This document shows positions 37,078 to 54,167 of a stretch of 64,000 nucleotides of DNA, in pieces; the first letter of the stretch is position 1; the number at the start of each line of letters is the position of its first letter. Below the pieces are notes generated by a model. That model saw nothing but the letters and a program-made list of their open reading frames with translations, was not told the origin of the DNA and did no database searches. Source of the DNA: Dillenia suffruticosa (taxonomy: Eukaryota > Streptophyta > Magnoliopsida > Dilleniales > Dilleniaceae); contig JAVTVX010000027.1 of NCBI GenBank assembly GCA_033439265.1, positions 3,611,001 to 3,675,000 on the forward strand, given 5' to 3'. The translations under genes were made by a program, and so were the position numbers.

Positions 37078-37794
37078 GTAAGCAAAAGGAGCTTGCAAGG
37101 ACAGGTGGGGCACTTAGTTTGGTCAATGTACTTTTGTCGTATTGCTATGTGCTTTTTGGCTTTTCAAAAGCTCTGTTACTTCCTCTTTCCATCTGGTGCA
37201 CGGATGCAATTTTGTAGATATATTTATTATTCTTGAGAATTAAGTCTTGCAATCAAAGGCAAAGTTTTTGTTGTACAGTTGCTGAGGCTGCATATATGTT
37301 ATTGTTATCAGAACACCTGTTTTGTTGTGATGCAAGCTACTCTAAACACAGGCAACTCGATTTTCTCTTGTAAAAAGGCTTTCTTTTTTTTCCTGACATG
37401 GCTCTTGAACGAGCTCTGTTGATCTAATCTTTGTCAATGGTGCCAAAGTTAAATCAGTGGCTCTAGGTCTCGACTCTCACTGGTATAATAGATTTCTTCT
37501 TCCTTGTATATTTTTTTTTGGTGAGATAGATTTCTTCTTCTTGTACAGCTGCTCTGCAGTTCGTGGTTTTGTTGAGCCAAGGCTGAAGTGTATGAACAAG
37601 GTATGCTTTTGTTACAGAGTGATGCTAATCATTCAATTCTTGGATGGTTCAATCTTGTTCACCATGAAGTGCACAATAAAGCTGGCTCAGAAACAACTGC
37701 CACGCATCTGCACTTAAGAGTGCATGGTATATCTAGGCACCGAGTAGTCACCATATTACAACTTAATCATACCAGTGAATAATCGATCTAGTGA

Positions 37795-37997
37795 GTAAGA
37801 GTGCTAATACCTTTCTCAGCCGTTTGGCTAAGATCAAACAAGTTAAGATGTTAAATCTTTTAACCAAGTCTTGGATTCAAAACTTGAAAATGAAAAAAAC
37901 TATGTTGAGAAAGATGTCACCTAAAATGGACAAACACTTAAATCGGATTAATAAAAATATGATTTTGGATACCAATTGGTAACGAAAAAAAAAAAAA
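37795..37997 (+). mobile_element. SINE copy containing a U2 snRNA-like segment
   Basis: Box A-like start (TAGTGAGTAAGAGTGC, 37790-37805), then 37807-37837, which matches the conserved 5' end of U2 snRNA at 29 of 31 positions as I recall it (ATACCTTTCTC ... TTTGGCTAAGATCAA). The SINE body and tail follow (TTGGATTCAAAACTTG; CGGATTAATAAAAATATG) and end in an A-run at 37983-37998. The tail is shared with other SINE-like copies here. Confidence 0.55.
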
Positions 37998-38373
37998 AAT
38001 TGTGACTCGTTAATCTAACTACCATGTGGCAAGTAGACCGTGATGGGCTATCCTCCATACCAAAGAAGCCAGTCCCACTAGAATCAACCTCTGTGCACAA
38101 GTTAAACAGGAACATATCAAGAATCACTTGCATGCCAACGGTGCAAACTAGTGTAGCTCAAAGTGCTGCAAAAATGATAAAAGCGTGAATCTCTGAATCT
38201 ACAAAAGGAAGTCATTGATACATTTGATCATATAGGGTACTGTACAACCATGAACTCCTACACTTCACGTAAATTACAAAAATTATAACCAAGAAGGAAT
38301 CAAATAAAATATTTTCTTTGATAACCGCAAAAGCATTGCAAATGTTGAAGCTCTGGTCACTTTCCAAAGCCAA

Positions 38374-41300
38374 TCAGCCCTCCTCTAACTCTGCAAACAT
38401 CATATTACCGTATCAGAATAACACAAGAAAAAATCAAATTCAATAATTGAATTTTCACTGATTTAATTCATATTTGCAGGGTAAAGGCATGCAATCAGAG
38501 ATGAAAAAAGAAACGTAGACAAATGAGAACACATTCTTGTGAGGAGTTAAAATATGACTTCATATAGATTCCTTATATTTATGTTATCTTTCAGAGCAAA
38601 TCTAGAAGAAACCTGTACCATTTATAGCTTCCATGTTGTCTTCCTTGTAGACACCAAGCGGTGAGCCAAAGATAGAGAGAAGCATCTCACCAGGCTTAGG
38701 TAGCCTCAGAGTTTTGGGCGTCACTCCAATAGACATCCTCTGGCTAGCAGCTTGCTGTCACAATTAAAAAGGTGTTGATCCTAGAGCCTTTCACAGATTA
38801 AATACAAAATGCAGTCCCCTAATTACTCGATTTTATTCCTGTTCTTTTTTTCTGAAGTCCACTGATCGCTTATCAAGACTTCTCATGAAGGCATTTATCC
38901 CTTAATTTTTTTCATGTTCTGTCATGACAAGGGAAAGCTCTTTCTCCGGAAGGACTCCCACTCTGCTCAGATCATACCTAGTTCAATTTCAATTACCCGG
39001 AAAATGCACACAAACTCTTTAAAGTAAATTGCCGGTCCTTCCCAAGGTTTAGTTACCGTTTCAAGTACTTCGTACAACTGGATAGCTTTTCAAAGGTCCT
39101 TTGTGATGTTAAGTAATATCATGCCACAATTTTGGTCAGATAATGAATAAGGTGTCAAAGGAATTGCTATCGTAAACGTCAGGGAAAAAACTCCCCGAGG
39201 ATATAAAAATATGAGCAGAGATAAACAGACCCCAGGAGTCTGGAATGCCTCAGAGCCAAGCATTTGAGAATCAGACTGCTCCTTCATAATCTGGAAAAAC
39301 AAATTGAGATTCTAGATGTAAGAAGTTTATGAACATGTTTTTGCAACTAAACAATAATTAAACAGCACATACCGTAACATGAATTCAGTCCTGACAATTT
39401 GAACATGTTGAAGTTACATAATATTTAACTTCCTATTGTCCACAAAGTATGGACTGCTCACAAGTAATAGATATAACATGAATGTGAAGATAGCAATCTC
39501 AACACAACATATGTGACAAATTTGGTGACAAACTGCAGAAATCCAATCGAAAATCTAGTTGAATCATATTATCAGCATGGCAATAATATAAGGCAGTCCA
39601 AAATCAAATTCACATGCACACCTCACAAGTTGTTATGACACATATGCTGACAAACATATAAGCATAAAATAGTTAGGTCCAGATTTTTAACATTTATGTG
39701 GTTGCTTGTGTCAAATGATGATTCTTATTTCTCATCTCTCTTTCAAAAGGAACAGGTCTATAAGACACATTATACCACCCAGCTGGAGATTAAACTTAAA
39801 ACCATTTTTATATAATAAAATAGAACACCATTGCTATCAAGGACAAGACTTCAATACAAGTCTTGACTTCAATACAAGTCTTCCGAAATCCTATAAAACA
39901 TCCAATCACAAATCAACATGCACACATAGTGTTTCTATTTTATAGCATATCTTTTATATATATTTGACACCGCAAGATTGAAAGATTTGTACCATTTTAC
40001 GACATATTTTTACCAGGTCATGAACTTTGAACTGAATAATTTACCAGAGCATTCCTGCTGTCCAATTTTCAGCACATATCGTCCAAAAATTCGCTATATA
40101 AAACCCTACACCGTTGCTTCCATAGCTAAAGAATGTAGAGAACCCAAATTCTCTATACAAAACTCCTGCTATTTTCTTCTTTAACTACCAAATCAGTCCA
40201 CTCTCCAGAGTCAGTGGCACACATCATATTGCTTGACTTGGCCAAGAGCTGAGTACTGGCTACCAGTGACCCATGGCACTGGAGGTGGGGAGCTGGCTTT
40301 AAGTTCAAGAGTTAGGATGTGTCCTAAATATGTAATACAAGAAAATGAAAAGCTCTCAATGGCCTTCCTCTCAAGTTTCTACTTCCAGAAAACAAAAAGG
40401 AAAAGCAACAAGCTTGTCTACTGATGTGAATGTTGGATTCCATGCTGCAACCTCTTGTATTCAATCCAGTGGATGGAAGATTGAGACATTGACAGATTGA
40501 ATGGCCAGAGACATGTGACTAGTGACGGACACATAGGGCATCCCTGAAATGAGACTATGACCAATTGGTTGACGACAGAAAAACAACGAGATGGGCGCAA
40601 GATTGATTACTGTCCAAGTATGTGTTAAGGTGGAAAGAGGGGGCTTGCTCTTACCAATGATGAACCATTGCTATTATGTTCAAAGGGTGTGACGTGCAGA
40701 ATTGTGTCAAAAATCATGCTTGTGGTCATTACTAAAAAAGAGATAATATGTTACAAAGCAAGTGATCGTGTGATCAGATTCCATATCGCCTGTGTGCATA
40801 TGCGATGAGGCTAAAGACCATTAAAAATCCAAGGAGTAATGAATTTTTTGTGTAATAACCATATGAAAATAGGTATACAAAGTCACCCATAGAATCCTTT
40901 CATGCAACAAACAGACACTCTCAACACTTTTGATATAGAGGAAATTGTGATTCAGAACTACATAATCTAACCTAGAACTATAGAATCCCTAATTATAATG
41001 TAAATAATGTCAGGGGGTGAGCCAGGGGGCACAGCCCCTGGGGGGGTGCGGCTGGGGGAAAAAAGTAAGCTAAGATGCTGGTAAAAGAGTATAAATATCA
41101 GCATTTTGGGGGGGGGGATCCAGAATACCGTTGAAAGTCACAAAAATTGCGGTAAAACTAAAAAAAAAAAATGCATGTTAACTCTTTTACAATGTTATTT
41201 GATGCCTAAAAAATTATAACATCTGCCCCCTCCATGCCCCTACCTCCTACATTTTGTACTTCTCCCCTCCCCTCCCCTCCCCCCAAAAGAATAAATTTAT

Positions 41301-42644
41301 CGCTCTGCACCCAGCTCAATAGTACGGTAAAAGAAACATAATGTGTTCTTTTAATATTGAAATTTAAGAGGTAAATGTAAAACATGCCATCATTGAATTT
41401 TCAGATCTTCTCTAAGAATACAATCTGGAAAGGAAGAAAATATTGAAACAAGTGAAGCAAAAATAAGATGATGAATCAAAAGAAAAAATGGCAGTAAAAG
41501 AATAAAACACAACCAGAACATCCCAAATGCCTTAACTGAATGAATATAACAATAGAACTTACAAAGTTCCCAATCTGCAGATTATCAACACCTAAAAGGC
41601 TTGTTCTCCCTGAGACCAGTGGTATGACCAAAGTGAGTGACATGAATAACAGTTCAACAAACCAGCATGCCCAAATAAAAGCTTCCATTTACCACCTTTG
41701 CTTGAAAAGTCAAAGCCACCCAGAGATGGAACTGTCATAGGGCAGTCAGGGTGGGCCATGAACATCCAACGAAGAAGAGACATGTGAATATTTCTTCCAT
41801 CAATATCATCCATGCAAAAATTCCCATATTCATCCTTCCATCGGACTTCGTACTGTCCCTCAAACAAGCGAGAGATTGGGGAGGTTCTCATTGAAAAACG
41901 GCAGCAAAGGAGTCTGCAACTGCTCCCCGCTAAAATATGAACGAATCAAGCGTAACCTAGTTAGGAGATGCTCAATCTCCACATCACGGATAGCCCTAAT
42001 TGCAGTGATTTTCCGTTCAACTGCAACCAAATAAATGAATTACAACAAAGAAACTAGCAAGATTGCACTTTGAGCAAGCATGCAGTCGAAGTGCACTTGT
42101 CACAACTACAGTGAGGGGACAACAAGAAATATAAATTCTATTTCCAATCAAACACATGTTCTGTCTATAGAAAGAAAAGGGATTTTCCATAAATCCTAAT
42201 CCTTGTAAAATATTCGCATTGGAGCAATTTGTATAACAGGAGTTTGCTCATTACAACAGCAATAAGAGCACTATTTGTCATCTTTTAGACCATGAATTAG
42301 TGAGAAAACTAAAACCAATTTTCCAAGTGAAGGATATTCCAAAGAGAAAAATGCTTGTAAAAAACTCATGGACACGATTTTCCATAAATTATGTTCAAGA
42401 TCTTCCTGCATCCAATACATGAGTAATTCATTTTACTCAGCAGAATATAATGTTCTATGTACTTGAAGCAAGAAGGAACAAAAGCACAAATCATCACAAA
42501 TGAAATGCATATACCTTCTTCGTCTATGATACCATCTTCTCTCTTCTCGATTTGGGCCAACTGGGGTTCGTCAGCATCGACTCTAGTTGCAGGGGATTTG
42601 GCTGAAGATTTTTTCACATTCTTCTTAACTCTGCACTTGGCCAT
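38374..42644 (-). CDS. BORR: Borealin-related protein BORR (6 exons, one frame break)
   Basis: Plant Borealin counterpart, a subunit of the chromosomal passenger complex with Aurora kinase and INCENP at inner centromeres. Coding exons on the minus strand: 42644-42515, 42020-41696, 41609-41563, 39290-39231, 38754-38619, 38390-38374. Key segments: basic start MAKCRVKKNVKKS; helical AIRAIRDVEIEHLLTRLRL; RWKDEYGNF; SLLGVDNLQIGNF; SDSQMLGSEAFQTPG; TPKTLRLPKPGEMLLS and GSPLGVYKEDNMEAI, ending ELEEG. Expected size is about 237 residues. Exon 2 holds an apparent single extra base near 41861-41868 (between NLSLV and EGQYEV); all splice phases fit if it is ignored. Position between the PPR and GGT genes matches At4g39630. 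The 2.3-kb intron 3 carries a repeat-like insert. A (GA)n tract (42983-43008) lies upstream. Confidence 0.82.
41010..41330. mobile_element. Possible hAT-type MITE in BORR intron
   Basis: The left edge CAGGGGGTGAGCCAGGGGG resembles the CAGGGGCGGAGCCAGG ends of many plant hAT-derived MITEs. A possible opposite end is CTCTGCACCCAGCTC (about 41311-41325). Between them are G runs and then C-rich repeats (CCCCTCCCCTCCCCTCC near 41266). The ends pair imperfectly and I could not settle a target duplication. Confidence 0.35.
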
Positions 42645-42973
42645 TTTCAAGTAGAGAAATATCTCACATAAAATCAAGGTGGGGTTTCTTCCATTGGGTT
42701 AAAAATCTGTCTACAAGAACTGAAAAGCAGTCGAGGAAAATCGAAATACCAGATTAATTACCAGAATTAAGTTAATTGGGAGTTCAATTATTTGATATAG
42801 AGAGGAAAAACCAAAGCAGATGAAGATATTAAACAAATTACTGATATCAGTCTTTTCTGAAGCATTTCAGCGAATATGTGTGAGGGTAATAACAAACTAA
42901 ATAAATTTCAAAAAGACAACAATAATGAGATTCGCAAACATTTTCAAAACCCTAGGTTTTCAATTTTCTGTAC

Positions 42974-42976
42974 CTT

Positions 42977-43012
<36 letters not shown>

Positions 43013-43084
43013 AACATACAATTTAAATTTCGAACTGAACAGCAACTAGCGAAAAATCAAAATTCCATTCCGCAACGGGCAAGG

Positions 43085-43127
<43 letters not shown>
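42974..43127. repeat. (GA)n and (CT)n microsatellite pair
   Basis: (GA)n at 42981-43008 and (CT)n at 43087-43126, about 80 bases apart and inverted to each other, upstream of the BORR start codon. They could form a hairpin. Confidence 0.85.
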
Positions 43128-43129
<2 letters not shown>

Positions 43130-43840
43130 TCCAGTTTTTATAATTGAAAATTTTTTTCTTCAATGGCTGATTTTTTAAAAATTAAAATTTTAAAATAAAA
43201 ATTATTACATTAAAAAAGTAAATATTCGAAATATTTTATAGAATGACGATTATATATAGGATACAAAAATAATTTATATTGAGTAGTAAAATAAAACATA
43301 TAAAGATAAAGAGAGCTAAATACATTAATATACAAAATAAATTTTTATTTTTATTTACATTAATTCTGTAATAATCAATTAAATAATTTAATAATTCCAA
43401 ATATAACTTTTCTATATATGACAGGTTATTAGATAAATAAGAATTTTTTTTAAAAAATATTTTTATTATGAAAATTATAATCACTACTTAATTTTTATAT
43501 TGTTAATAAAATATTGTTATTAAAAAAGTTTACCAATAAATTGTATCTTATTTCTTTCCCTATCAGCTTTAGCTTTAGGATTAGCAAATTGTTGGGGACG
43601 CATTTGACACATCCAAAATAGTTGGGGATTAAATAGAATTTCCTTAAAAAGCCTAACCAATCTTATGGGCCCATATATCCCGTGGAAAGGAGGAAAATTA
43701 ATTTTTCAAAGCTTGGGGTGCCAGATTTTATTAAGCAGGAGGAGTTGAATGGAATGGCAGAAGATTTGATTGATTAAATTGAATCAAATTATTTATGGTT
43801 TTAGAACTAATACTATATAAGATCATAAATCTATGAAAAA

Positions 43841-44027
43841 TCAATGTATGTTGGCGTAAGTGGGAAGAACACCTTTATCCCTTAATCAGGTTGGAAATTT
43901 GACTCCCACTAGATACGAAAAAAATATTATTAAGAAAAAACCTCCTCAATTGAGGCATGATAGATTTTTCGATCCGATTTAGTCGGGACGAAACTCCAGA
44001 TACCAGGTGATCAAGTTACCAAAAAAA
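43841..44027 (+). mobile_element. SINE with 13-bp target duplication
   Basis: Flanked by exact direct repeats AAATCTATGAAAA (43827-43839 and 44028-44040) and ending in an A-run. A tRNA-like head (AAGTGGGAAGAACACC; box B-like GGAAATTTGACTCCCACT) is followed by a body with CTCCTCAATTGAGGCATG, then GATCCGATTTAGTCGGGACG and CCAGATACCAGGTGATCA. Confidence 0.85.
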
Positions 44028-44464
44028 AAATCTATGAAAAGTTGTCTACTTTTAATGTTGCAATCAAATCCTTTCGTTTTTTTTTTTTTTCCTTTTTAAT
44101 AACAAGACGGAGGAGATAACAAATTTCTAAAAGATGCTTAACCCTAAATATCTTGCTTCCACAAGCAATATACTTGATTAAGAGGGTAGATAAACTCGTG
44201 AAAGACCAGAGAGGCGGATAGCCCCACATGCGCAAGAGTATCCGTACAATTATTAATCTTACGATGATGGATGAAACTCATTAGACCAATCAAAATACCT
44301 AATTTAATCCAAAAATTTTGGCAAAATTGCCCATATGGGTCCAGCAAAGATACCTATAATAAAAATGCCGACAACAATAGACATTAAATTAAGGAAAGTT
44401 TTGATCATTTTTCAAGTGGGGTCAAATGATAACAAAAGAGTGAAATCAAATATTATCTAAATGT

Positions 44465-44649
44465 CCACGCTTCGTTGATTTAGTGAAAATAATACTAACA
44501 TCCTACACCAAGAATCAAAGTTCAAGTCTTGGTGGTGACAAAAACGATATTGGAAGAGTTTTCTCCCGATTGGGACCTGATAGCAGTTCGGCCGAGATTA
44601 GTCAGAGTAAAGCTACGGATACTCGGCAATGAACCAAATCCAGGGGACA

Positions 44650-44677
<28 letters not shown>
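44465..44677 (+). mobile_element. SINE with 15-bp target duplication
   Basis: Flanked by exact direct repeats ATATTATCTAAATGT (44450-44464 and 44678-44692). Box A-like TAGTGAAAATAATACT and box B-like AGTTCAAGTCTTGG are followed by a body with GGAAGAGTTTTCTCCCGATT and a tail CGAGATTAGTCAGAG, then an A-run and (TA)n. Same family as the copy at 43841. Confidence 0.87.
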
Positions 44678-44680
<3 letters not shown>

Positions 44681-45366
44681 TTATCTAAATGTATCATGAA
44701 AATTAAGATATTTAGAAATATTTTCCAATCTCACAAACTAAATGTATATGGTCACATTCAAGCACTCAAAACTCTTAGAAATCTCTTGTGAAACTCAAGC
44801 ACCAAACCCTTCTCCCACAAACTCTTCCAAATTATTTCTTTGATCCACGAAAAGATTAAACGAAGAAAACTCAAGATCACTTGTTTAAGATCAAAAGCCA
44901 CTCGACCCTCACACCAAGAATTGTGGAGATAAAATCAGAAACAAAAAATTCTACCGAGGCTAGTGTTATTTTGGACACTTCACACAAATTAAATATTTGT
45001 ATAGAAATTAATATTGTTATATAATTTTACTTTTAACAGATTTTTTTTTACAAAGACAAAACAAAAAAACGAAGACAGGATTGGAGTCTGAAATTAAAGA
45101 TCATGAGTGGTGAGAAAATCTATACTTTTGCTTTATATTGGGTTCTGTTTAATAAAACTCGGGAAAAAAATTTAAATATCTCAAATTTTACATTATTCTT
45201 TACATGTCTTTTCACTCATATTTTGAATATTACAGGTGAATTGCGTTGTTTTTTATCTATATTATCCAGGAAAATCATTTGACAAATTTAAGGACATCAA
45301 AGAAAAAACAAGAGTGTGCCATATTATGCTAGAACTTCTCTATTCACTTTCTTGATCCTTTTTGCA

Positions 45367-47775
<2,409 letters not shown>

Positions 47776-47899
47776 GGTGGTTGTAAAATATAGCCAGTGA
47801 CAAATTAGAGGAATGGTCCCTTTCCAATAAAGTTCTTGCCATTTTTTTCTGGGGATTTTGTCCTATTTTATGATCCCTTCCCCTTGGATCATTTTGGGT

Positions 47900-48090
47900 G
47901 AATAAATTTCTTCCTCTCCTGCTCCAGCGAGATGCGCATAGCTGATAAGAATGTAGTTTCTTCTTAGTGTTGTCTCTTATGATAAATGAATTTATTTCTC
48001 TCCCATGAAAGAAGGGATTTGAACCCCTTTGACCTCATGGCTATAAGCCTTGCAAGCTAGCAAGCTGCTCTAACCTGCACTGAACAATTG
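47900..48090 (-). mobile_element. tRNA-derived SINE-like stretch
   Basis: On the minus strand, a box A-like GGTTAGAGCAGC (48064-48075) and box B-like GGGTTCAAATCCC (48014-48026) stand at tRNA spacing, followed by an unrelated body. The head looks tRNA-derived; limits of the body are unclear. Confidence 0.4.
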
Positions 48091-48425
48091 ATAGGCAAAC
48101 GAGAATGAATGCTCTGCAATGTTTTTTTTTTTTTTTTGAAGTTGAAGATTTATAATTCTTCTGTTTTATTGGAGAATTTCAATAATTTAAATAGATACAT
48201 GGCAAAGATTAGAAAGAGCCAAGATATCCCAGTCCATGAGTTAAGCCACAGATGTTGATGCATGAAATTTAAGAGAGGACAAGGAAAGAAAATTAGATGC
48301 TGTTCTGTAGTTTTTGCAAGGCTGTCATAAATCAACCAGCTGCATAACCTTTTGCCATTTTAGTCTACTTGACTTTATTGATGTCTATGCTATTACTGAT
48401 AACTCCATTCCCGTTATCTTTACAG

Positions 48426-48850
48426 CTCGTTTGGTGTCATTTCAATTCTTTGTTATGCACTACTGCTTTCCACTTTAACCCTTACTGCTTTGAGCAGCCC
48501 TGCAAAACAGAGAAGTGAAGTAATTGCATGACATCATGATGTTGTTGCTACTGATGATAGGCGATGCTCCAAAATTGGGAGAGATGTTCTGCGTGAAGGA
48601 GGTCATGCTGTCGATACAGCGGTTGCTGCAGCTTTTTGTCTGGGAGTTGTGAGCCCTTCATCAAGTGGAATTGGAGGTGGTGCTTTTATGCTTGTTGGGT
48701 TAGGCAGCGGAAGGGTTCAGACGCCCTTTGTTTTTTATTAGATTTGAATCCCGGATCATGAGTTGGGGAGGTGTTTATGTTCACTACGTTGTCCCCTTCG
48801 GAACATGCCTTCTGATTTTAGAGAAACAGCTCCCACGCTAGCTTCACGGA
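48426..48850 (+). pseudogene. Decayed second GGT gene, first exon only
   Basis: Close to the first exon of the GGT gene at 45367, from the same acceptor-like [51 protein letters not shown]. It has an in-frame stop near 48530, an insert of about 80 bases near 48724-48806 (before DFRETAPTLAS), and no later exons. In Arabidopsis GGT1 and GGT2 are neighbours (At4g39640/At4g39650), so this is probably the relic of GGT2. Confidence 0.82.
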
Positions 48851-49455
48851 TACTAAAGTTCAATTTGCTGAGTTCAACAAAAATTCAAGCTTAACATGGG
48901 ATGTGGGACCCTAGGGCTCGGCTTGGGGTTTCATATCAAGTTATAGAACCTGAAACATAAATAGATTAACTTTTAGGACAAACTTTAAATGGAGTTTTCT
49001 TGTACTGCTACCAACATCATAAAATGAAACCTAGGATCTTTTAAAAAAAGAAAAAAAAAATCCAACACAAATTGACGTTGATTCGAACACCGCCAATCCA
49101 AGAGTTGTTTGAGGGGGAAAAAAAAAAAAAACCAATCTTTCTAATCCTCAAATTGACCAAACTGCGATGGGTTTTTCTCAAACAAGCTTTGCACATCATT
49201 AAGCCCAACCAGCGATCTTAGAAAGATTTCAACCCAAATTCATAATTTATTGAGAGTCGATCCATTTCTTGAATCCTAAAGCTCGTATAAACTTCTTCAA
49301 AATTTTAGCATGCCCTTTTGAATCGGGTCTCAAAAAGAGGTTCTGAACCATCATTCATCCGATTTCTACGCTTGCTCTCCTCCAAAAAAGCCTAAAAGAC
49401 AGAGATATTTCCCGGAAAATCAATTCGTACTAAATCATCAAATGTAGACTTCATT
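48851..49455. other. Gene-free spacer
   Basis: No supported frame or repeat structure beyond short A-runs (near 49040-49060 and 49118-49131). Confidence 0.5.
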
Positions 49456-49458
49456 TAG

Positions 49459-49620
49459 GAGTGTTTTTGATGAATAATCTCATGAATTTCTATGCAAAAA
49501 GCGGGTTCTCTTATCAGATGCATACCGAGTTTTTCAATGAAATGCCTGTTAAGAACACATTGTCCTGGAGCACAATTCTCTCTGCATATGCCAAACAGGG
49601 TTTTATTGACACAGCACATC
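49459..49620 (+). pseudogene. Fragment of a PLS-type PPR gene
   Basis: Encodes [35 protein letters not shown] and [11 protein letters not shown], which resemble the N-terminal repeats of a mitochondrial-type E/DYW PPR protein (similar to PCMP-H41). The match stops at HR, directly joined to AGT2-like sequence. No other exon or repeat of such a gene is nearby. Confidence 0.65.
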
Positions 49621-49679
49621 GAGATCCATATCGTGGTCTCTCTGTTTTATCTTCCCAAATTTTGGGCAATTTTGTAGGG

Positions 49680-52225
<2,546 letters not shown>

Positions 52226-54167
52226 TTTTCAAACATAGGAATTGAATATTTCGTTAGATGACAACTACTTGGCGAAATCGATTATTAAAATAAGCAGAAA
52301 AGACAATCCTATTAAACAAAATCCATTGCAATGTATTTGATGAGTATATATTTGTCACATGGGCAGATTTTCTTGTTGATGCTTTGCACTATTCCATGTC
52401 AAAGTTGTAAGGATCAATCTACTGTGGCCGGCTGAGATTCTGATTTCTCAAACTTAAATCTGCTGCCTAATTGCTAGAATGGGCTGATTTGCAGATATAA
52501 AGTTTCAGGGCAACATTAACAGGAGAAATTGTAAGCTCTTAAATGTCCTCCTGGGGAACTTGTACAAGAATTCCAATCCTAAATAAAAGCTGCTGTAGCT
52601 GCTCACTTATGTTATTTTCTAGAGAGAGAGAGAGAGAGGGAGGGAGAGGAACCTTGAAATTCGTGGTCCAGTGGTAGAAACCGACGAGAGAGAAGGCTGT
52701 GGGCTCTCCCACCTGGCAGAGAGTTAAGAGGTGGCGGCCCATGACCCTCTCTTCCGTTATTTAATGGCGACCTTGCTTGGTAGGATAACTGGGTGGGTCC
52801 TCTTTCGCTTGGAGATCTCTTTCATGATCCGCTCAAAGGAGAAGAGAGTCTGTTGGAGTGGTAAACAATCTGGTCGGCGCAAGACCCTTAACCAACCCGC
52901 GACGCCCCAGACAGAACTTTTGAAACCTAAGTTCAAATGGTGATTCTAACCTAAAATCGACCTATCTTCTTGTTACCCTTAAAGGTTAAAACGTCCATGG
53001 AGTCAAGACAAGGTAAATTGGATTTGGGTGTGCAAGATCAACATCCAAAATTGGGTCAGCTTTTTCATTTGGCCGAGTCTGTAATAGACTCCGCTCGAGT
53101 GTTGTCCTTGCTAGCTTTGGCCTTGGAATCCTAATGTCCAGCCCTCTTTGTCAATCCTCCCCTGGGACACTCCTCCATCTCTTTAGGAACTGCAGACATT
53201 TGGATCACTCCCCTTCAACACAAATCGCCTCTAAATATCTATACTCTAGAACATAACAGTGACTCAAACTCCTTGCTTCTACAATCTATCATAATCTCCC
53301 CTGTGGGAACCTTAAGAGTTCCTTCTTGTTTCAACTTGCTTCATACCATATGGATTCATTGAAACAAACTTGTCATTGAGAATAAAGCTATCCCCCTTAT
53401 TCCATCCTTCAGATGGGCCAAGATTAAAGCCGAAGAGTTCTTTTTAGCAAACTTGTCTGCCTAGGGGTTACTCCTTGCGAAACCAAGGCCTGTGAGACAT
53501 AAGAGGTCTCATTTGGGGAAAGAGAGAGAGAGTTAACATCGTTCTCAAGCAATAACCCAGTGATCACAACCCTTCCCTTAACTTAGTATTCTTGTGTTCA
53601 AATCTTAATAAAACAAAAGAGAGAGAGAGAGAGAGAGAGAATTAACATCCGTCACCGCAAACAAGAAACTAGCTAAGAGACTTGAATGTTGATTTAGGCT
53701 CTTCTTTCTGCCTGAGATTGTAGTCTTTATTACCATCTGCTTCCAATAAGCGTCTATTACAGAGTTTATGTAATTACTTACACAAGATCATCTGTTCTAA
53801 ACATATGTACAAACAAGTTCCTCAAAGTTACACAATCATGAATACCAAGTATTTGGATTAGGAGATGCCAATGCAACCAACAATATTGATGCCCGGTTGG
53901 CAAAAGTTACATCCTGCACGCACAGACAAAAAACCCTAAGCCTTGAAGAGACCTCCTTGGGAAATTTATAATTTACAAGAAGCATTTAAAGACAGACTTA
54001 TAACAAATTGACTATCCGTATTTACAACTTCCCAACTGGGGAGACTGCTCAAAAAAATAAAATGTGAGCGTCTTAGATTGTCTGCTAGTTACTAAGAGAC
54101 ATCCCTGGCCGCTAAAGTAACATCAACTTGTAGAGGTTATGTTCTTCTAGGATCCTGTAGTTTACAA
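52226..54167. other. Spacer with LINE-like debris
   Basis: About 52650-53465 is repeat-like. Near the end (53340-53463) one frame reads HTIWIH, a stop, then NKLVIENKAIP and RWAKIKAEEFFLANLSA, resembling the RNase H-distal tail of plant L1 LINEs. (GA)n tracts lie at 52621-52638 and 53617-53640. No intact gene. Confidence 0.4.

Noticed and set aside
52731-52943. 70-codon frame with a perfect box A (TGGTCCAGTGG) just upstream at 52664
   Set aside because: No box B at tRNA distance and no recognisable protein; probably repeat debris.
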